From contig NZ_CP090145.1 in the NCBI RefSeq assembly GCF_023008245.1, forward strand, positions 434,001-498,000: a DNA stretch of 64,000 nt. The letters run 5' to 3'. Made by a program: the position numbers and the translations under genes. This document shows, in pieces, positions 1 to 10,195 of the stretch (position 1 is the stretch's first letter; each line of letters opens with the position of its first letter). This DNA comes from Flavobacterium sediminilitoris (GTDB lineage Bacteria > Bacteroidota > Bacteroidia > Flavobacteriales > Flavobacteriaceae). Under the pieces are notes generated by a model, which had not been told where the DNA came from, searched no databases, and saw only the letters and a list, made by a program, of their open reading frames with translations.

Positions 1-236
1 TTTGCCCCAGCACCAAGACCTTCAGTAAGACTTACCCCTAACTGAATTTTGTTTGGAACAGCACTGCTTTGTAAAGCTTGTGAATCTGTGTTACAAACTA
101 TAAAATCAACTCCTTTAATTCCTTGTTTAAACATATGGTTGATGGCATTGCTACCACCTCCTCCTACTCCAATAACTTTGATAACGTTGGATTGGTTTTT
201 TGGTAAATCAAATGAAATGCTTGTAAATTCTTCCAT
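1..236 (-). CDS. ftsZ: Cell division GTPase FtsZ, N-terminal part (cut by window edge)
   Basis: FtsZ is the tubulin-like GTPase that forms the division ring. Only the first 78 codons are present and the gene runs off the left edge. The reading frame starts at the ATG complementary to 234-236 and encodes [13 protein letters not shown], then [14 protein letters not shown], the first nucleotide-binding glycine-rich strand of FtsZ, and later VCNTDSQAL and LTEGLGAGA, also typical of FtsZ. It is the last visible gene of the minus-strand division cluster and begins 11 bp after the ftsA stop, so it is probably co-transcribed with ftsA. The identification is secure; nothing can be said about the C-terminal domain or tail. 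Confidence 0.95.
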   Translation of the reverse strand, partial: MEEFTSISFDLPKNQSNVIKVIGVGGGGSNAINHMFKQGIKGVDFIVCNTDSQALQSSAVPNKIQLGVSLTEGLGAGA

Positions 237-247
237 AATAGTACTTT

Positions 248-1606
248 TTATTCTGCGTTATCTAAAAACTCTTTAATCTTATCTATATACTTATCAAAAA
301 ATGACTTTTTGATTCTGTTTTCAGTAGATTCCGACTTAGGTTCTTCAATAACTTTCTCTTCTTCTACTTTTCCTTCTTCCACAGGTGTTTGAACTGGAAC
401 AGCTTCTTCTTTTTTCATTTCTACTAAAGGTATCGCACTTTTAGTATTATTACGAATACTGTTCATTACTAATCCTACTGCTGTTGCATATAACGGACTA
501 GACAGTTCTTCGTTAGAATTTCCTGCTAAATGTTCGTTTGGATATCCTATTCTAGTATCCATTCCTGTAATATATTCCACTAATTGTTTAATATGTTGTA
601 ACTGAGCGCCACCTCCTGTTAAAACGATACCTGCAATTAGTTTCTTTTTAGGGTCTTCATGACCGTATAATTTTACTTCTGCATATACTTGCTCTATAAT
701 TTCCACTACACGTGCGTGGATAATCTTTGACAAGTTTTTCAATGATATTTCTTTTGGTTCTCTTCCTCTTAATCCTGGAATTGAAACAATTTCATTGTCT
801 TTATTTTCTCCTGGCCATGCTGAACCAAAACGTACTTTTAATAGTTCTGCTTGTTTCTCAATGATAGAACAGCCTTCTTTTATATCTTCCGTGATTACAT
901 TTCCTCCAAACGGAATTACTGCTGTATGACGAATAATTCCATCTTTAAAAATGGCTAAATCTGTTGTTCCGCCACCTATATCTATCAATGCAACCCCTGC
1001 TTCTTTTTCTTCCTGACTTAAAACGGCATCAGCAGAAGCTAATGGTTCTAAGGTTAAACCTGATAATTCTAATCCTGAACTTTTTATACAACGACCAAGA
1101 TTACGAATTGAAGCTGCTTGTCCTACAACTACATGGAAACTCGATTCTAATCGGCCTCCATACATTCCTATTGGTTCTTTTATTTCTGCCTGACCATCTA
1201 CTTTAAATTCTTGTGGTAAAACATGAATAATTTCTTCACCAGGTAACATCGCTAATTTATGTACTTGTCCTATTAAGGCATCTATGTCTTCATCATCTAT
1301 AACTTCATCAGCATTCGGACGACTTATATAATCACTATGTTGAATACTACGTATATGTTGACCTGCAATACCTACAACAACATCATTTATTTTGTATCCT
1401 GAATCACTTTCTGCTTCTAGAATAGCTTGTTGTATAGATTGAATTGTTTGTGTAATATTGTTCACAACACCTCTATGAACACCAAGACTTTTAGATTTTC
1501 CTACTCCTAAGATTTCTAATTTTCCGTATTCATTTTTTTTTCCTATCATTACTACGATTTTCGTAGTTCCGATATCTAATCCTACCGCAATATTATCTTT
1601 GTTCAT
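248..1606 (-). CDS. ftsA: Cell division protein FtsA
   Basis: FtsA is an actin-like ATPase that tethers FtsZ to the inner membrane and recruits later division proteins. The 452-residue product has the phosphate-1 motif GLDIGTTK at about residues 9-16, the phosphate-2 motif DIGGGTTD at about 209-216 and the adenosine motif LTGGGAQL at about 329-336. An FtsA-specific SHS2 (1C) region lies between the first two. Residues about 388-430 form a Glu/Lys/Val-rich linker, and 432-452 form a short amphipathic helix that fits the membrane-targeting sequence. The gene lies 7 bp after ftsQ and 11 bp before ftsZ in one minus-strand run. Start at ATG 1606. Confidence 0.97.
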   Translation of the reverse strand: MNKDNIAVGLDIGTTKIVVMIGKKNEYGKLEILGVGKSKSLGVHRGVVNNITQTIQSIQQAILEAESDSGYKINDVVVGIAGQHIRSIQHSDYISRPNADEVIDDEDIDALIGQVHKLAMLPGEEIIHVLPQEFKVDGQAEIKEPIGMYGGRLESSFHVVVGQAASIRNLGRCIKSSGLELSGLTLEPLASADAVLSQEEKEAGVALIDIGGGTTDLAIFKDGIIRHTAVIPFGGNVITEDIKEGCSIIEKQAELLKVRFGSAWPGENKDNEIVSIPGLRGREPKEISLKNLSKIIHARVVEIIEQVYAEVKLYGHEDPKKKLIAGIVLTGGGAQLQHIKQLVEYITGMDTRIGYPNEHLAGNSNEELSSPLYATAVGLVMNSIRNNTKSAIPLVEMKKEEAVPVQTPVEEGKVEEEKVIEEPKSESTENRIKKSFFDKYIDKIKEFLDNAE

Positions 1607-1613
1607 AATTCTC

Positions 1614-2339
1614 CTATTTCTTACAAACTACTTGTTCTGTAAACATTACATTTACTTCTTTATAATGCTTAATTAATGTATCTTTCACAGCATGATGAAA
1701 AAAGGCTTTATAATTGTTTAGCTTTTTTTCAATATAAACTGGTTTTCCAAAAACTATTTTATAGTTATAATTTCTACTTGTTAAAATGACATTACCCGAA
1801 GGTAAAATTTGAACCCCTGTTATTTCCTTTTTTAAAAAACTGTCCTTATAAATTTCATTAAACAGCATAACATACCTATCCTTATCTTTATCATCAAAAG
1901 TTCCTATAACTAATGGAACTCTTGCAGAAAAGTTTTCAGACAAAGGCATTTTAACTCCTTTACTATCAAGGTAACACATGGTATTACCTGATACATATCG
2001 TACAATTGGGGACTTTTGTTTTATATGTGCATTTAGAGAACCATCTATAGTTGAAAAAACTTCAGATTTTTCAATCATTTCATGACCATTAAGAGCAGCT
2101 TCTAATACCTGCAAATCTACTCCATCTTTTTTAATTGCTAAAGCACCTCCCCATTTTTGTATTAAAAAGTTATTAACCATTTCGTGAGTTATGAACAAAT
2201 TTTCTTGTCCGTCTTCAAATGAAATATTTACGCTTTTTATTACTCTATTTTGATTTCGTTTTGATGAAAAAGAATATAAAAATATCATCAAAAGTACAAT
2301 CAATACTAAGCGTATATGTTGCCAATTAAATCTTTTCAT
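1614..2339 (-). CDS. ftsQ: Cell division protein FtsQ (DivIB-like)
   Basis: FtsQ is a bitopic membrane protein of the divisome that links cytoplasmic and periplasmic division proteins. The 241-residue product has a short basic N-terminus, one transmembrane helix at about residues 9-25, and then a periplasmic part whose first 70 residues fit a POTRA domain (IKSVNISF, followed by the ITHEMV helix region). A beta domain follows, with the conserved-type stretch YLDSKGVKMPL. Sequence similarity to proteobacterial FtsQ is low, so the call rests on topology plus position between murC and ftsA. The start overlaps the murC end by 14 bp, indicating translational coupling. Confidence 0.85.
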   Translation of the reverse strand: MKRFNWQHIRLVLIVLLMIFLYSFSSKRNQNRVIKSVNISFEDGQENLFITHEMVNNFLIQKWGGALAIKKDGVDLQVLEAALNGHEMIEKSEVFSTIDGSLNAHIKQKSPIVRYVSGNTMCYLDSKGVKMPLSENFSARVPLVIGTFDDKDKDRYVMLFNEIYKDSFLKKEITGVQILPSGNVILTSRNYNYKIVFGKPVYIEKKLNNYKAFFHHAVKDTLIKHYKEVNVMFTEQVVCKK

Positions 2340-3675
2340 ATAATACTTTTTTTATATTTTTAACCATTTCTCCAATGTCTCCTGCACCTATTGTTATATA
2401 TACATCTGCATTTGAATTTTCAAAAGTTCTTAACACTTCTTCCTTTTCAATTAATTTCTTTTTAGGATTATTAATCTTACTTAATAACCAATTTGATGTT
2501 ACTCCTTCTATAGGTAATTCTCTTGCAGGATATATGTCTAATAACACAATCTCATCAAACTTTGATAAACTTTCTGCAAAACCATCAATAAAATCTTTTG
2601 TTCTTGAAAATAAATGCGGCTGAAATAGCGCCATTATCTTTTTATTTGGATACAATTCTCTTACTGCTTGATGGACTGCATTTATCTCTGTAGGATGGTG
2701 TGCGTAATCATCAATATAAACTATCTTTTCTTCTCTAATTTGAAATGAAAAACGTCTTCTAACACCTTTAAATGTAGCTAACGCTTCTTTTATTTTATTA
2801 TTATCTAGTCCATAACTTTTTGCCATTGAAAATGCGATTAATGCATTTGATAAATTGTGATGTCCTGGTAAACTAAATTTTACATTTTCTATTATTTCTT
2901 GATTTGTATTAATATCAAAAACATAGAATCCGTTTTCTATCCTAATATTTTGAGCTTCATAATTTGCTTCTTCATTAATTCCAATAGTTTTCCCTTTTAA
3001 AGGCAATCCTTTTGCAATAAACAGGTTATTCGTTGTCACTTTATTAGAAAATTCTATAAATGAGGCTTCAATTGCGGATGCATCTCCATAAATATCGAGA
3101 TGATCTGCGTCCATTGAAGTGATACAAGCTAAATTAGGATGTAGATGTAAAAATGAGCGATCAAATTCATCTGCTTCTACAACAGTTACTGTTTTTCCGC
3201 TTCCAATTAAATTTGAATTATAATTTTCAACTATTCCTCCTAAAAAGGCTGTTACATCAACTCCACTTTGATATAATATATGACCTAAAATACTTGATGT
3301 TGTCGTTTTTCCATGTGTTCCAGCAACTGCAAAACAGAATGTATCTTTAGTAATTATACCTAATACTTCTGCTCTTTTTTTAACATTGAAACCATTTGAA
3401 GTGAAATAATTCCATTCACTATGGTTTTTTGGAACTGCTGGTGTTATAATTATTAATGTATTTTCTTTGTTTAAATATTCCTGTGCAATTAAATCAATTG
3501 AATCTTCAAAATGAATTGATATTCCTAATTCTTGAAGTTCATCTGTTAATTGTGTTTTTGTTTTATCATACCCTGCAACATTCTTGCCAATATTCATAAA
3601 ATAGCGCGCTAAAGCACTCATTCCGATTCCTCCGATTCCTATAAAATAAACGTTATGGATTTGGTTTAGATTCAT
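2326..3675 (-). CDS. murC: UDP-N-acetylmuramate--L-alanine ligase MurC
   Basis: MurC adds L-alanine to UDP-MurNAc, the first step of building the peptidoglycan stem peptide in the cytoplasm. The product is 449 residues from the ATG at 3675. A TTG 12 bases upstream (3687) is in frame but less likely, because the family normally starts a few residues before the FIGIGGIGMSALA Rossmann motif. The ATP-binding P-loop AGTHGKTTT, the central-domain motif EADEFDRSF and the C-terminal DDYAHHPTEI motif are all present, which is diagnostic for MurC. The gene follows murG by 47 bp and overlaps ftsQ by 14 bp. Confidence 0.96.
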   Translation of the reverse strand: MNLNQIHNVYFIGIGGIGMSALARYFMNIGKNVAGYDKTKTQLTDELQELGISIHFEDSIDLIAQEYLNKENTLIIITPAVPKNHSEWNYFTSNGFNVKKRAEVLGIITKDTFCFAVAGTHGKTTTSSILGHILYQSGVDVTAFLGGIVENYNSNLIGSGKTVTVVEADEFDRSFLHLHPNLACITSMDADHLDIYGDASAIEASFIEFSNKVTTNNLFIAKGLPLKGKTIGINEEANYEAQNIRIENGFYVFDINTNQEIIENVKFSLPGHHNLSNALIAFSMAKSYGLDNNKIKEALATFKGVRRRFSFQIREEKIVYIDDYAHHPTEINAVHQAVRELYPNKKIMALFQPHLFSRTKDFIDGFAESLSKFDEIVLLDIYPARELPIEGVTSNWLLSKINNPKKKLIEKEEVLRTFENSNADVYITIGAGDIGEMVKNIKKVLYEKI

Positions 3676-3722
3676 TCTACTTGACAATTACTTATTTATT
3701 AACTAGTTATGTTTTTTTTTAT

Positions 3723-4820
3723 TTATTCTTTAATGAGTTTTTCAATTTCATTCACAATTTCTTTTGTTGCATTTGGCAATGCTAGTTTGTGTATTTTTTT
3801 ACTCAACTTAGCTTGTTTTTCATCGTTTGAAATTAAATCTGCAAAAACCTTTTTAAAATTTTCATCTAAATCTATTTCTTTTAGCATTATTGCTCCTTTT
3901 TTATTTAAAACAGCTTGAGCATTTTTTGTTTGATGATCTTCAGAAACGTTTGGAGAAGGAATGAAAACAGTTGGTTTTCCCACAATACATAGCTCTGAAA
4001 CTGATGAAGCTCCTGAACGTGATATTATAACATCAGCAGCCGCATAAGCAAGATCCATTTTATCTATAAATGCTAATACATGTACATTTCCTTTTTTATT
4101 AAAATGATTGTATTCGTCAAAATATAGTTTCCCGCATTGCCATACTATTTGAACTCCTAGTTCCAATAAGAAATCAATCTCAGTTGCAATTAACTGATTT
4201 ATTCTTCTTGCTCCAAGACTTCCTCCAAGTACTAAAAGTGTTCTTTTTGTACTATCAAGTCCGAAATAAGTAAGTCCTTCAATTCTTTTATCATCAATAT
4301 CTAATAAATCTTGGCGCACAGGGTTTCCTGTTACAATCATTTTATCTTTTGGAAAAAAAGTATCTAAACCTTCATAAGCCACACAAATAGCGTTTGCCTT
4401 TTTGGCTAATAATTTATTTGTAATTCCTGGATATGAATTTTGTTCTTGAATAAGTGTAGGTATTCCTAAAATAGTTGCTACTTTTAAAACCGCTCCACTT
4501 GCAAAACCTCCTGTACCAATAACTACATTTGGTTTGAATTTTTTTATAATAATAAATGATTTCCATAAACTTGAAATTAGTTTAAACGGAAACATTAAAT
4601 TTTGCATTGTTATTTTTCTTTGAATACCTGAAATCCAAAGTCCTTTTATATTATAGCCTGCTTGAGGCACTTTTTGCATTTCCATTTTATCTTTAGCTCC
4701 TACAAACAAAAATTCTGCATCAGGAAAACGAGTTTTTAACTCATTTGCAATTGCAATTGCAGGATAGATATGTCCTCCTGTTCCTCCACCGCTAATTATA
4801 AATTTGACTTTTTTTTCCAT
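3723..4820 (-). CDS. murG: UDP-GlcNAc:undecaprenyl-PP-MurNAc-pentapeptide GlcNAc transferase MurG
   Basis: MurG converts lipid I to lipid II by adding GlcNAc at the inner face of the inner membrane. The 365-residue product carries the N-terminal glycine loop [12 protein letters not shown] (about residues 10-21), the second motif [18 protein letters not shown] (acceptor-side loop), [10 protein letters not shown] and the C-terminal donor site [12 protein letters not shown]. All are characteristic of MurG within glycosyltransferase family 28. Length matches the family. It begins 2 bp after the ftsW stop, so the two are surely co-transcribed. Confidence 0.97.
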   Translation of the reverse strand: MEKKVKFIISGGGTGGHIYPAIAIANELKTRFPDAEFLFVGAKDKMEMQKVPQAGYNIKGLWISGIQRKITMQNLMFPFKLISSLWKSFIIIKKFKPNVVIGTGGFASGAVLKVATILGIPTLIQEQNSYPGITNKLLAKKANAICVAYEGLDTFFPKDKMIVTGNPVRQDLLDIDDKRIEGLTYFGLDSTKRTLLVLGGSLGARRINQLIATEIDFLLELGVQIVWQCGKLYFDEYNHFNKKGNVHVLAFIDKMDLAYAAADVIISRSGASSVSELCIVGKPTVFIPSPNVSEDHQTKNAQAVLNKKGAIMLKEIDLDENFKKVFADLISNDEKQAKLSKKIHKLALPNATKEIVNEIEKLIKE

Positions 4821-4822
4821 TT

Positions 4823-6100
4823 TTACTGATTTAAAATAGGTTCTAAAGGATTATTACTCTCTTCTTCTACTTCTTCATTTAAATCATTCAATTCTATTTC
4901 TCTATCTATTATTTGTTGTAACGCTCTCTCTCTTTTCTTTTTTTCTTCTTCATCCAATGCTACTTCTTCTTCTTTTTTAGTCACACTCAATATTACTCCA
5001 ATAGCCACACACGTCATCCAAATAGAAGTTCCTCCACTACTAATTAGAGGTAATGTTTGCCCAGTAACTGGTAATAATTCAACAGCAACAGCCATATTAA
5101 CTAAGGCTTGAAAAATAATAGGAAAACCTAATCCAATGATAAGTAGCTTTCCGAATAAACTAGAAGCCTTTTGAGCATTTATTATAAACCTAAAAAACAA
5201 TAATAAATACAAAAAGATAATTCCTGTTGCACCAATCACTCCATACTCTTCAACAATTATTGCAAAAATAAAATCGGAAGAGGATTGAGGTAAGAAATTT
5301 TTCTGAACACTTTTACCAGGTCCTAAGCCATAAATACCTCCTGAAGCAATTGCGATTTTAGCTTTTTCAATTTGGTAATCATCATCTGTAGGTTTATTAT
5401 CAACAAAACGTTCTATTCTATTTCCCCAAGTATTTACTCTACTAAACAATTTGTTATCTGGAAATGCTTTTGCAAATAACAGAAACAATAGCAATGAAGC
5501 AATCCCCATTCCAATTACAACTCCTAAGTATTTCAAAGGATAATGCCCTATAAAAATAAGCATACACACCATTGAAAAGATTAAAGCTGTAGTAGAAAAA
5601 TTAGTTGGTAAAATCAGTACTAAAACACTAAAAACAGGAACCCAGAGTTCCAATAATGAATCTTTTAATGAATATTCTTTATCACTTACTTTTGCAAGAT
5701 ATCTTGCTACATAAACCATTAAAACTGTAAAGGCAAGTGTTGATGTTTGAAAACTAACTCCTACGAATGGTATTTGCACCCATCTACTCGCATTTGCACC
5801 TCCAATAACAGTACCTTGAAACAAGGTATATATCAATAATATAATAACTAATGGAATTCCAAAAATAGATAATGCTCTAAAATAATGATACGGAACTTTA
5901 TGAATGAAGTATATAATTGCAAAGCCAAGAAACAAATGTCCTAAATGTTTTACTAAATACCCTAAAGTTGAGCCTTTACCTATTACATATACAAGGTTAG
6001 TACTAGCGCTATAAACAGGTAAAAAAGAGATTAGAGCTAATAGAAAAACTATCGCCCATATTACTTTATCTCCTCTTAATCTAGCTACTAAACTTGTCAT
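4823..6100 (-). CDS. ftsW: Septal peptidoglycan glycosyltransferase FtsW (SEDS family)
   Basis: FtsW is the SEDS-family polymerase that extends glycan strands at the septum with its partner class B PBP (FtsI, encoded in the same cluster). The 425-residue protein is strongly hydrophobic, with about ten membrane segments. It shows the SEDS stretches [41 protein letters not shown] and the C-terminal [17 protein letters not shown]. An unusually long charged tail of about 55 residues (rich in Glu and Lys) follows the last helix and should be cytoplasmic. It lies between murD and murG with spacers of only a few bases. Confidence 0.95.
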   Translation of the reverse strand: MTSLVARLRGDKVIWAIVFLLALISFLPVYSASTNLVYVIGKGSTLGYLVKHLGHLFLGFAIIYFIHKVPYHYFRALSIFGIPLVIILLIYTLFQGTVIGGANASRWVQIPFVGVSFQTSTLAFTVLMVYVARYLAKVSDKEYSLKDSLLELWVPVFSVLVLILPTNFSTTALIFSMVCMLIFIGHYPLKYLGVVIGMGIASLLLFLLFAKAFPDNKLFSRVNTWGNRIERFVDNKPTDDDYQIEKAKIAIASGGIYGLGPGKSVQKNFLPQSSSDFIFAIIVEEYGVIGATGIIFLYLLLFFRFIINAQKASSLFGKLLIIGLGFPIIFQALVNMAVAVELLPVTGQTLPLISSGGTSIWMTCVAIGVILSVTKKEEEVALDEEEKKKRERALQQIIDREIELNDLNEEVEEESNNPLEPILNQ

Positions 6101-6105
6101 TTTTA

Positions 6106-7437
6106 TTATAGATTATATACTGCTTGTTTAAATTGTCTTCCTCTATCTTCATAGTTTTCAAATAGATCAAAACTTGCACAACATGGTGATAACAAGACTG
6201 AATCTCCTTTTTCAGCCATGCGTTGCGCTATTTTAACTGCTTCTTCCATAGATGTTGTTTCCACCATTGTATCAACTACACTACTAAATGTGCTAAACAA
6301 TTTAGAATTATCAACTCCTAAGCAAACGATTCCTTTTACTTTTTCTCTTACTAACGACATTAATTCGTCATAATCATTTCCTTTGTCTACACCTCCTACA
6401 ATCCAAATTGTAGGTGTTTTCATACTGTCTAATGCAAAAAATGTTGCATTTACATTTGTTGCTTTAGAATCATTTATATATTGAACGTTTTGAATTTTCA
6501 AAGTTTTCTCTAAACGATGTTCTGCTCCTTGAAAATTACTTAAGCTTTCTCTAATTGTTTGCTTTCTAATTTTCATTAATTGAGCTACAGCTGTTGCTGC
6601 CATTGCATTTTTAAGGTTATGCTTTCCTTCTAAAGCTAATTCATTTATTGGCATAGTAAATTTTTCGTTATTAATGTTGCTATTTAAGTTGTTTTCATTT
6701 AAAAATCCTCCTCTTTCTAATTCTTTCTCTATTGAAAAGGATATAATTTGTGCGTTTGTTTTATTATTTTGAAGCCATCTTTGAATTTCAATATCATCGT
6801 TATCTACTATCAAAAAATCATCTTCTGTTTGGTTTTTTATTATTCTAAATTTTGATTCTATATACAAATTGTAATCATAATTATATCTATCTAGGTGATC
6901 TGGACTTAGGTTTGTTATGATAGCAATATGTGGCTTGTAATTTATAATTCCATCTAATTGAAAGCTACTAAGTTCTAATACATACACATCATATTTATCT
7001 TCTGCTACTTGCCATGCAAAACTTTTTCCTATATTTCCAGCTAATCCTACATTTAAGCCTCCTTGTTTTAGTAAGTGATAAACTAACATTGTTGTTGTTG
7101 TTTTCCCATTACTTCCTGTTATTCCTATTGTTGTTGCTGTTGTAAACTGAGAAGCAAATTCTATTTCTGAAATAACTGGAATCTTTAGTTCCAATAGTTT
7201 CTTTACAATAGGTACTTTTTCAGGAATTCCAGGACTTTTCATGACTACATCAGCATTTAAAATCAAAGATTCTGTGTGCTTTTCATCTTCCCAAGCAATT
7301 TTATTAATCGTAAGAACTTCTTTATAATTTTCTTTTATTTTTCCAAAATCAGACACAAAAACATCATAGCCTTTCTTTTTTCCAAGTATAGCTGTTCCTA
7401 TTCCGCTTTCTCCTCCTCCAAGTATGACTAGTCTCAT
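6106..7437 (-). CDS. murD: UDP-N-acetylmuramoyl-L-alanine--D-glutamate ligase MurD
   Basis: MurD adds D-glutamate to UDP-MurNAc-L-Ala. I place the start at ATG 7437, where MRLVILGGGESG begins the N-terminal Rossmann-like UDP-binding domain. An in-frame upstream ATG at 7497 would add 20 residues and run back into mraY, which is unlikely. The product has 443 residues. It has the P-loop GITGSNGKTTTTM at about 105-117, the central motif LSSFQLD and LSPDHLDRY, and the C-terminal INDSKATN and LLSPCCASFDLF motifs of MurD. The start is 2 bp from the mraY stop. Confidence 0.96.
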   Translation of the reverse strand: MRLVILGGGESGIGTAILGKKKGYDVFVSDFGKIKENYKEVLTINKIAWEDEKHTESLILNADVVMKSPGIPEKVPIVKKLLELKIPVISEIEFASQFTTATTIGITGSNGKTTTTMLVYHLLKQGGLNVGLAGNIGKSFAWQVAEDKYDVYVLELSSFQLDGIINYKPHIAIITNLSPDHLDRYNYDYNLYIESKFRIIKNQTEDDFLIVDNDDIEIQRWLQNNKTNAQIISFSIEKELERGGFLNENNLNSNINNEKFTMPINELALEGKHNLKNAMAATAVAQLMKIRKQTIRESLSNFQGAEHRLEKTLKIQNVQYINDSKATNVNATFFALDSMKTPTIWIVGGVDKGNDYDELMSLVREKVKGIVCLGVDNSKLFSTFSSVVDTMVETTSMEEAVKIAQRMAEKGDSVLLSPCCASFDLFENYEDRGRQFKQAVYNL

Positions 7438-7439
7438 AT

Positions 7440-8657
7440 TTATCTTAGTTTTAATGAAACCAAAGAAAAAATAGCTAATAAGATTGCAACAATCCAAAAA
7501 CGTGTTACAATTTTACTTTCATGATATCCTTTCTTTTGATAATGGTGATGTAATGGTGACATTAAGAAAATACGTTTTCCTTCTCCATATTTTTTCTTTG
7601 TGTATTTAAAGTAACTTACTTGTAGCATCACGGATAAATTTTCAGCTAAGAAAACACCGCATAGAATAGGAATCATCAATTCTTTTCGGATTGCAATAGC
7701 AATTACAGCAATAATACCTCCTATCGTTAAACTACCTGTATCTCCCATAAAAACAGATGCTGGATAAGTATTATACCAAAGAAATCCAACTAATGCTCCT
7801 ACAAAAGAGGCTATATATATTGTCATTTCTCCAGAATTTGGTATATACATTATATTGAGATAATCTGAAAAAATTACATTTCCCGATACGAACGCAAAGA
7901 GTCCTAATGTTAATACCGATATTGCTGACGTTCCTGCTGCCAAGCCATCTATCCCATCTGTTAAATTTGCTCCATTTGAGACTGCTGTAATAATAAATAT
8001 AACAACTGGAATAAAGATTAACCAAGCCCAGTCTTCATATCCATCACCCATGAATGACAACACTTTAGCATAATCAAATTCGTTATTCTTTAGAAATGGA
8101 ATTGTTGTTGATGTTGATTTTTCTTGAAGAAAAGTAGTATCTATATTTTCTGTTTTTATTCGTTCTCCAATAGTATCTTTTCTTACTGTTACGTTTGGAT
8201 GAAGGTATAAAACAGATCCTACAATTAAACCTAAGCCTACTTGACCTATTACTTTAAAAATTCCTTTTAGTCCTTGTTTATCTTTTTTAAATATTTTTAT
8301 ATAATCGTCAATAAATCCTATAGTTCCCATCCATAAGGTTGTCATAATTAAAAGGGCAACATAAATATTATCTAATTTCGCTAATAAGAAAACAGGAATT
8401 AAAGTTGCCATAATAATAATGATTCCTCCCATTGTAGGTGTACCTGCTTTCTCGCTTTGTCCTTCTAAACCTAACTCCCTTACCGTTTCTCCAACTTGTT
8501 GTTTCCTTAAGAAATTGATTATTTTTTTTCCATATATTGTAGCTATTAATAGTGATAAAATAAATGCAAATGCAGAACGAAAGGTTATGTATTGAAACAC
8601 TCCTGCACCTGGAAAATCAAATGTTTTATCTAAATATTTAAAAATGTAATATAGCAT
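7440..8657 (-). CDS. mraY: Phospho-N-acetylmuramoyl-pentapeptide-transferase MraY
   Basis: MraY transfers phospho-MurNAc-pentapeptide to undecaprenyl phosphate, giving lipid I in the inner membrane. The 405-residue polytopic protein has the motifs GTPTMGGI (about 72-79), the metal-binding IDDYIK (about 116-121), [18 protein letters not shown] and the C-terminal SPLHHHYQ. It is about 45 residues longer than the E. coli enzyme. The extra length lies mainly at about residues 152-209, a hydrophilic insert between two membrane helices. It is followed by murD; the 74-bp gap to murE is the largest spacer inside this part of the cluster. Confidence 0.97.
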   Translation of the reverse strand: MLYYIFKYLDKTFDFPGAGVFQYITFRSAFAFILSLLIATIYGKKIINFLRKQQVGETVRELGLEGQSEKAGTPTMGGIIIIMATLIPVFLLAKLDNIYVALLIMTTLWMGTIGFIDDYIKIFKKDKQGLKGIFKVIGQVGLGLIVGSVLYLHPNVTVRKDTIGERIKTENIDTTFLQEKSTSTTIPFLKNNEFDYAKVLSFMGDGYEDWAWLIFIPVVIFIITAVSNGANLTDGIDGLAAGTSAISVLTLGLFAFVSGNVIFSDYLNIMYIPNSGEMTIYIASFVGALVGFLWYNTYPASVFMGDTGSLTIGGIIAVIAIAIRKELMIPILCGVFLAENLSVMLQVSYFKYTKKKYGEGKRIFLMSPLHHHYQKKGYHESKIVTRFWIVAILLAIFSLVSLKLR

Positions 8658-8731
8658 ACTTTCCTATTTAAATTCAAAATCCAAATCTTTATTATAATTA
8701 TTTTAGCGATTCGATTTTGTTTGTTTATTAT

Positions 8732-10195
8732 TTATTTGTTCAATTTTTCTAATAGCTCTACAACTGTTTTTAAATCATCAAAATCATGACGAACACCATT
8801 AATTTCTTGATATGTTTCGTGTCCTTTTCCTGCAATTAATATAATGTCGTTAGAGTTTGCTAATTGACAAGCTGTTTTAATTGCTTGTTTTCGATCTACA
8901 ATTGAAACCGTTTTTTTAAAATTTTGTGGTTCTACTCCTTTTTCCATTTCTTCAATAATCGATTCTGGATTTTCAGTTCTTGGATTATCTGAAGTAAAAA
9001 TTACTTTTGTGCTTAGCTCAGAGGCAATTTGTGCCATTATTGGTCTTTTCGTTTTGTCTCTATCTCCTCCGCAACCTACAACTGTAATTAACTGCTCGTT
9101 TTTTGTACGAATATCATCTATTGTTTTCAATACATTTTCTAATGCATCTGGTGTGTGAGCATAATCTACAATAGCTGTGATTTTTTGCTCGGAAACGATA
9201 TATTGAAAACGTCCTGAAACACTTTCTAATGCAGAGATTAATCGTAATGCTTCTTGTTCTTCAAGTCCTAATTCTATTGCTGTTGCAAATATTGCTAATA
9301 AGTTATACGCATTAAAAGACCCTATTAGTTTTGTCCATACTTCATGATTATTTATTTTTAATAATAATCCTGTGAATTGATTTTCTAGTATTTGTGCTTT
9401 ATAGTCAGCATATGATTTTAAAGCGTATGTTATTTTTTTAGCTTTGGTATTTTGGAACATAATTGCTCCATTTTTATCATCTACATTTGAAATAGCAAAA
9501 GCTGCTTTTGGTAGATTATCAAAGAAAACTTTTTTAACATCTCTATATTCTGCAAATGTTTTATGGTAATCTAAATGATCGTGAGATAGATTTGTAAAAA
9601 CACCACCTTGAAACTGTAATCCTTCTGTTCTTTTTTGATGAATACCATGTGAACTCACTTCCATAAAACAAAATTCACAACCTATTTCAACCATTTCGTT
9701 TAAATAATAATTAATCATTAACGAATCTGGAGTTGTATGTGTTGCTTTATATTCTATTTCATTAACCATTATTTTCACAGTTGAAAGTAACCCTACTTTA
9801 TATCCTGCATTTTTAAATAATTGAAATAATAAAGAAGCTATTGTGGTTTTTCCGTTTGTTCCTGTAATTCCTACTAATTTTAATTTTACAGAAGGGTTTT
9901 CGAAATAATTTGCTGCTATAAATGCTAAAGCTTCATTTGAACTGACTACTTTAATATAAGTAACACCATTAACTATCACTTTAGGAAAATCTTCACAAAT
10001 TATAGCTGTTGCTCCTTGACTTAATGCCTTTTCTATATAATCATGTCCGTCTGAAATTGTTCCTTTTATTGCCACAAAAACATCGTTCAACTCTATTTTT
10101 CTAGAGTCGAATTCTATTTTATTAACTGCAATATCTGTTGTTCCTTTTACAGCTTCTATTCTTACTTTATATAATATGTCTTTTAAGATCTTCAT
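8732..10195 (-). CDS. murE: UDP-MurNAc-tripeptide synthetase MurE, meso-diaminopimelate type
   Basis: MurE adds the third stem-peptide residue. The 487-residue product has the P-loop GITGTNGKTT (about 109-118), the THTTPDS and EVSSHG motifs, DYAHTPDALE (about 344-353), GCGGDRDKTKRP, and DNPRTENP (about 403-410). The DNPR sequence is the established mark of enzymes that add meso-diaminopimelate rather than lysine, so the cell wall should be of the mDAP type. The start overlaps the ftsI stop by 4 bp (ATGA arrangement), which indicates coupling. Length and motif order are normal. Confidence 0.97.
   Translation of the reverse strand: MKILKDILYKVRIEAVKGTTDIAVNKIEFDSRKIELNDVFVAIKGTISDGHDYIEKALSQGATAIICEDFPKVIVNGVTYIKVVSSNEALAFIAANYFENPSVKLKLVGITGTNGKTTIASLLFQLFKNAGYKVGLLSTVKIMVNEIEYKATHTTPDSLMINYYLNEMVEIGCEFCFMEVSSHGIHQKRTEGLQFQGGVFTNLSHDHLDYHKTFAEYRDVKKVFFDNLPKAAFAISNVDDKNGAIMFQNTKAKKITYALKSYADYKAQILENQFTGLLLKINNHEVWTKLIGSFNAYNLLAIFATAIELGLEEQEALRLISALESVSGRFQYIVSEQKITAIVDYAHTPDALENVLKTIDDIRTKNEQLITVVGCGGDRDKTKRPIMAQIASELSTKVIFTSDNPRTENPESIIEEMEKGVEPQNFKKTVSIVDRKQAIKTACQLANSNDIILIAGKGHETYQEINGVRHDFDDLKTVVELLEKLNK

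Noticed and set aside
7438..7497. Twenty-residue N-terminal extension of MurD
   Set aside because: The extension lies in the mraY coding end and precedes the normal MurD N-terminus; the ATG at 7437 fits the family and the 2-bp spacing to mraY.
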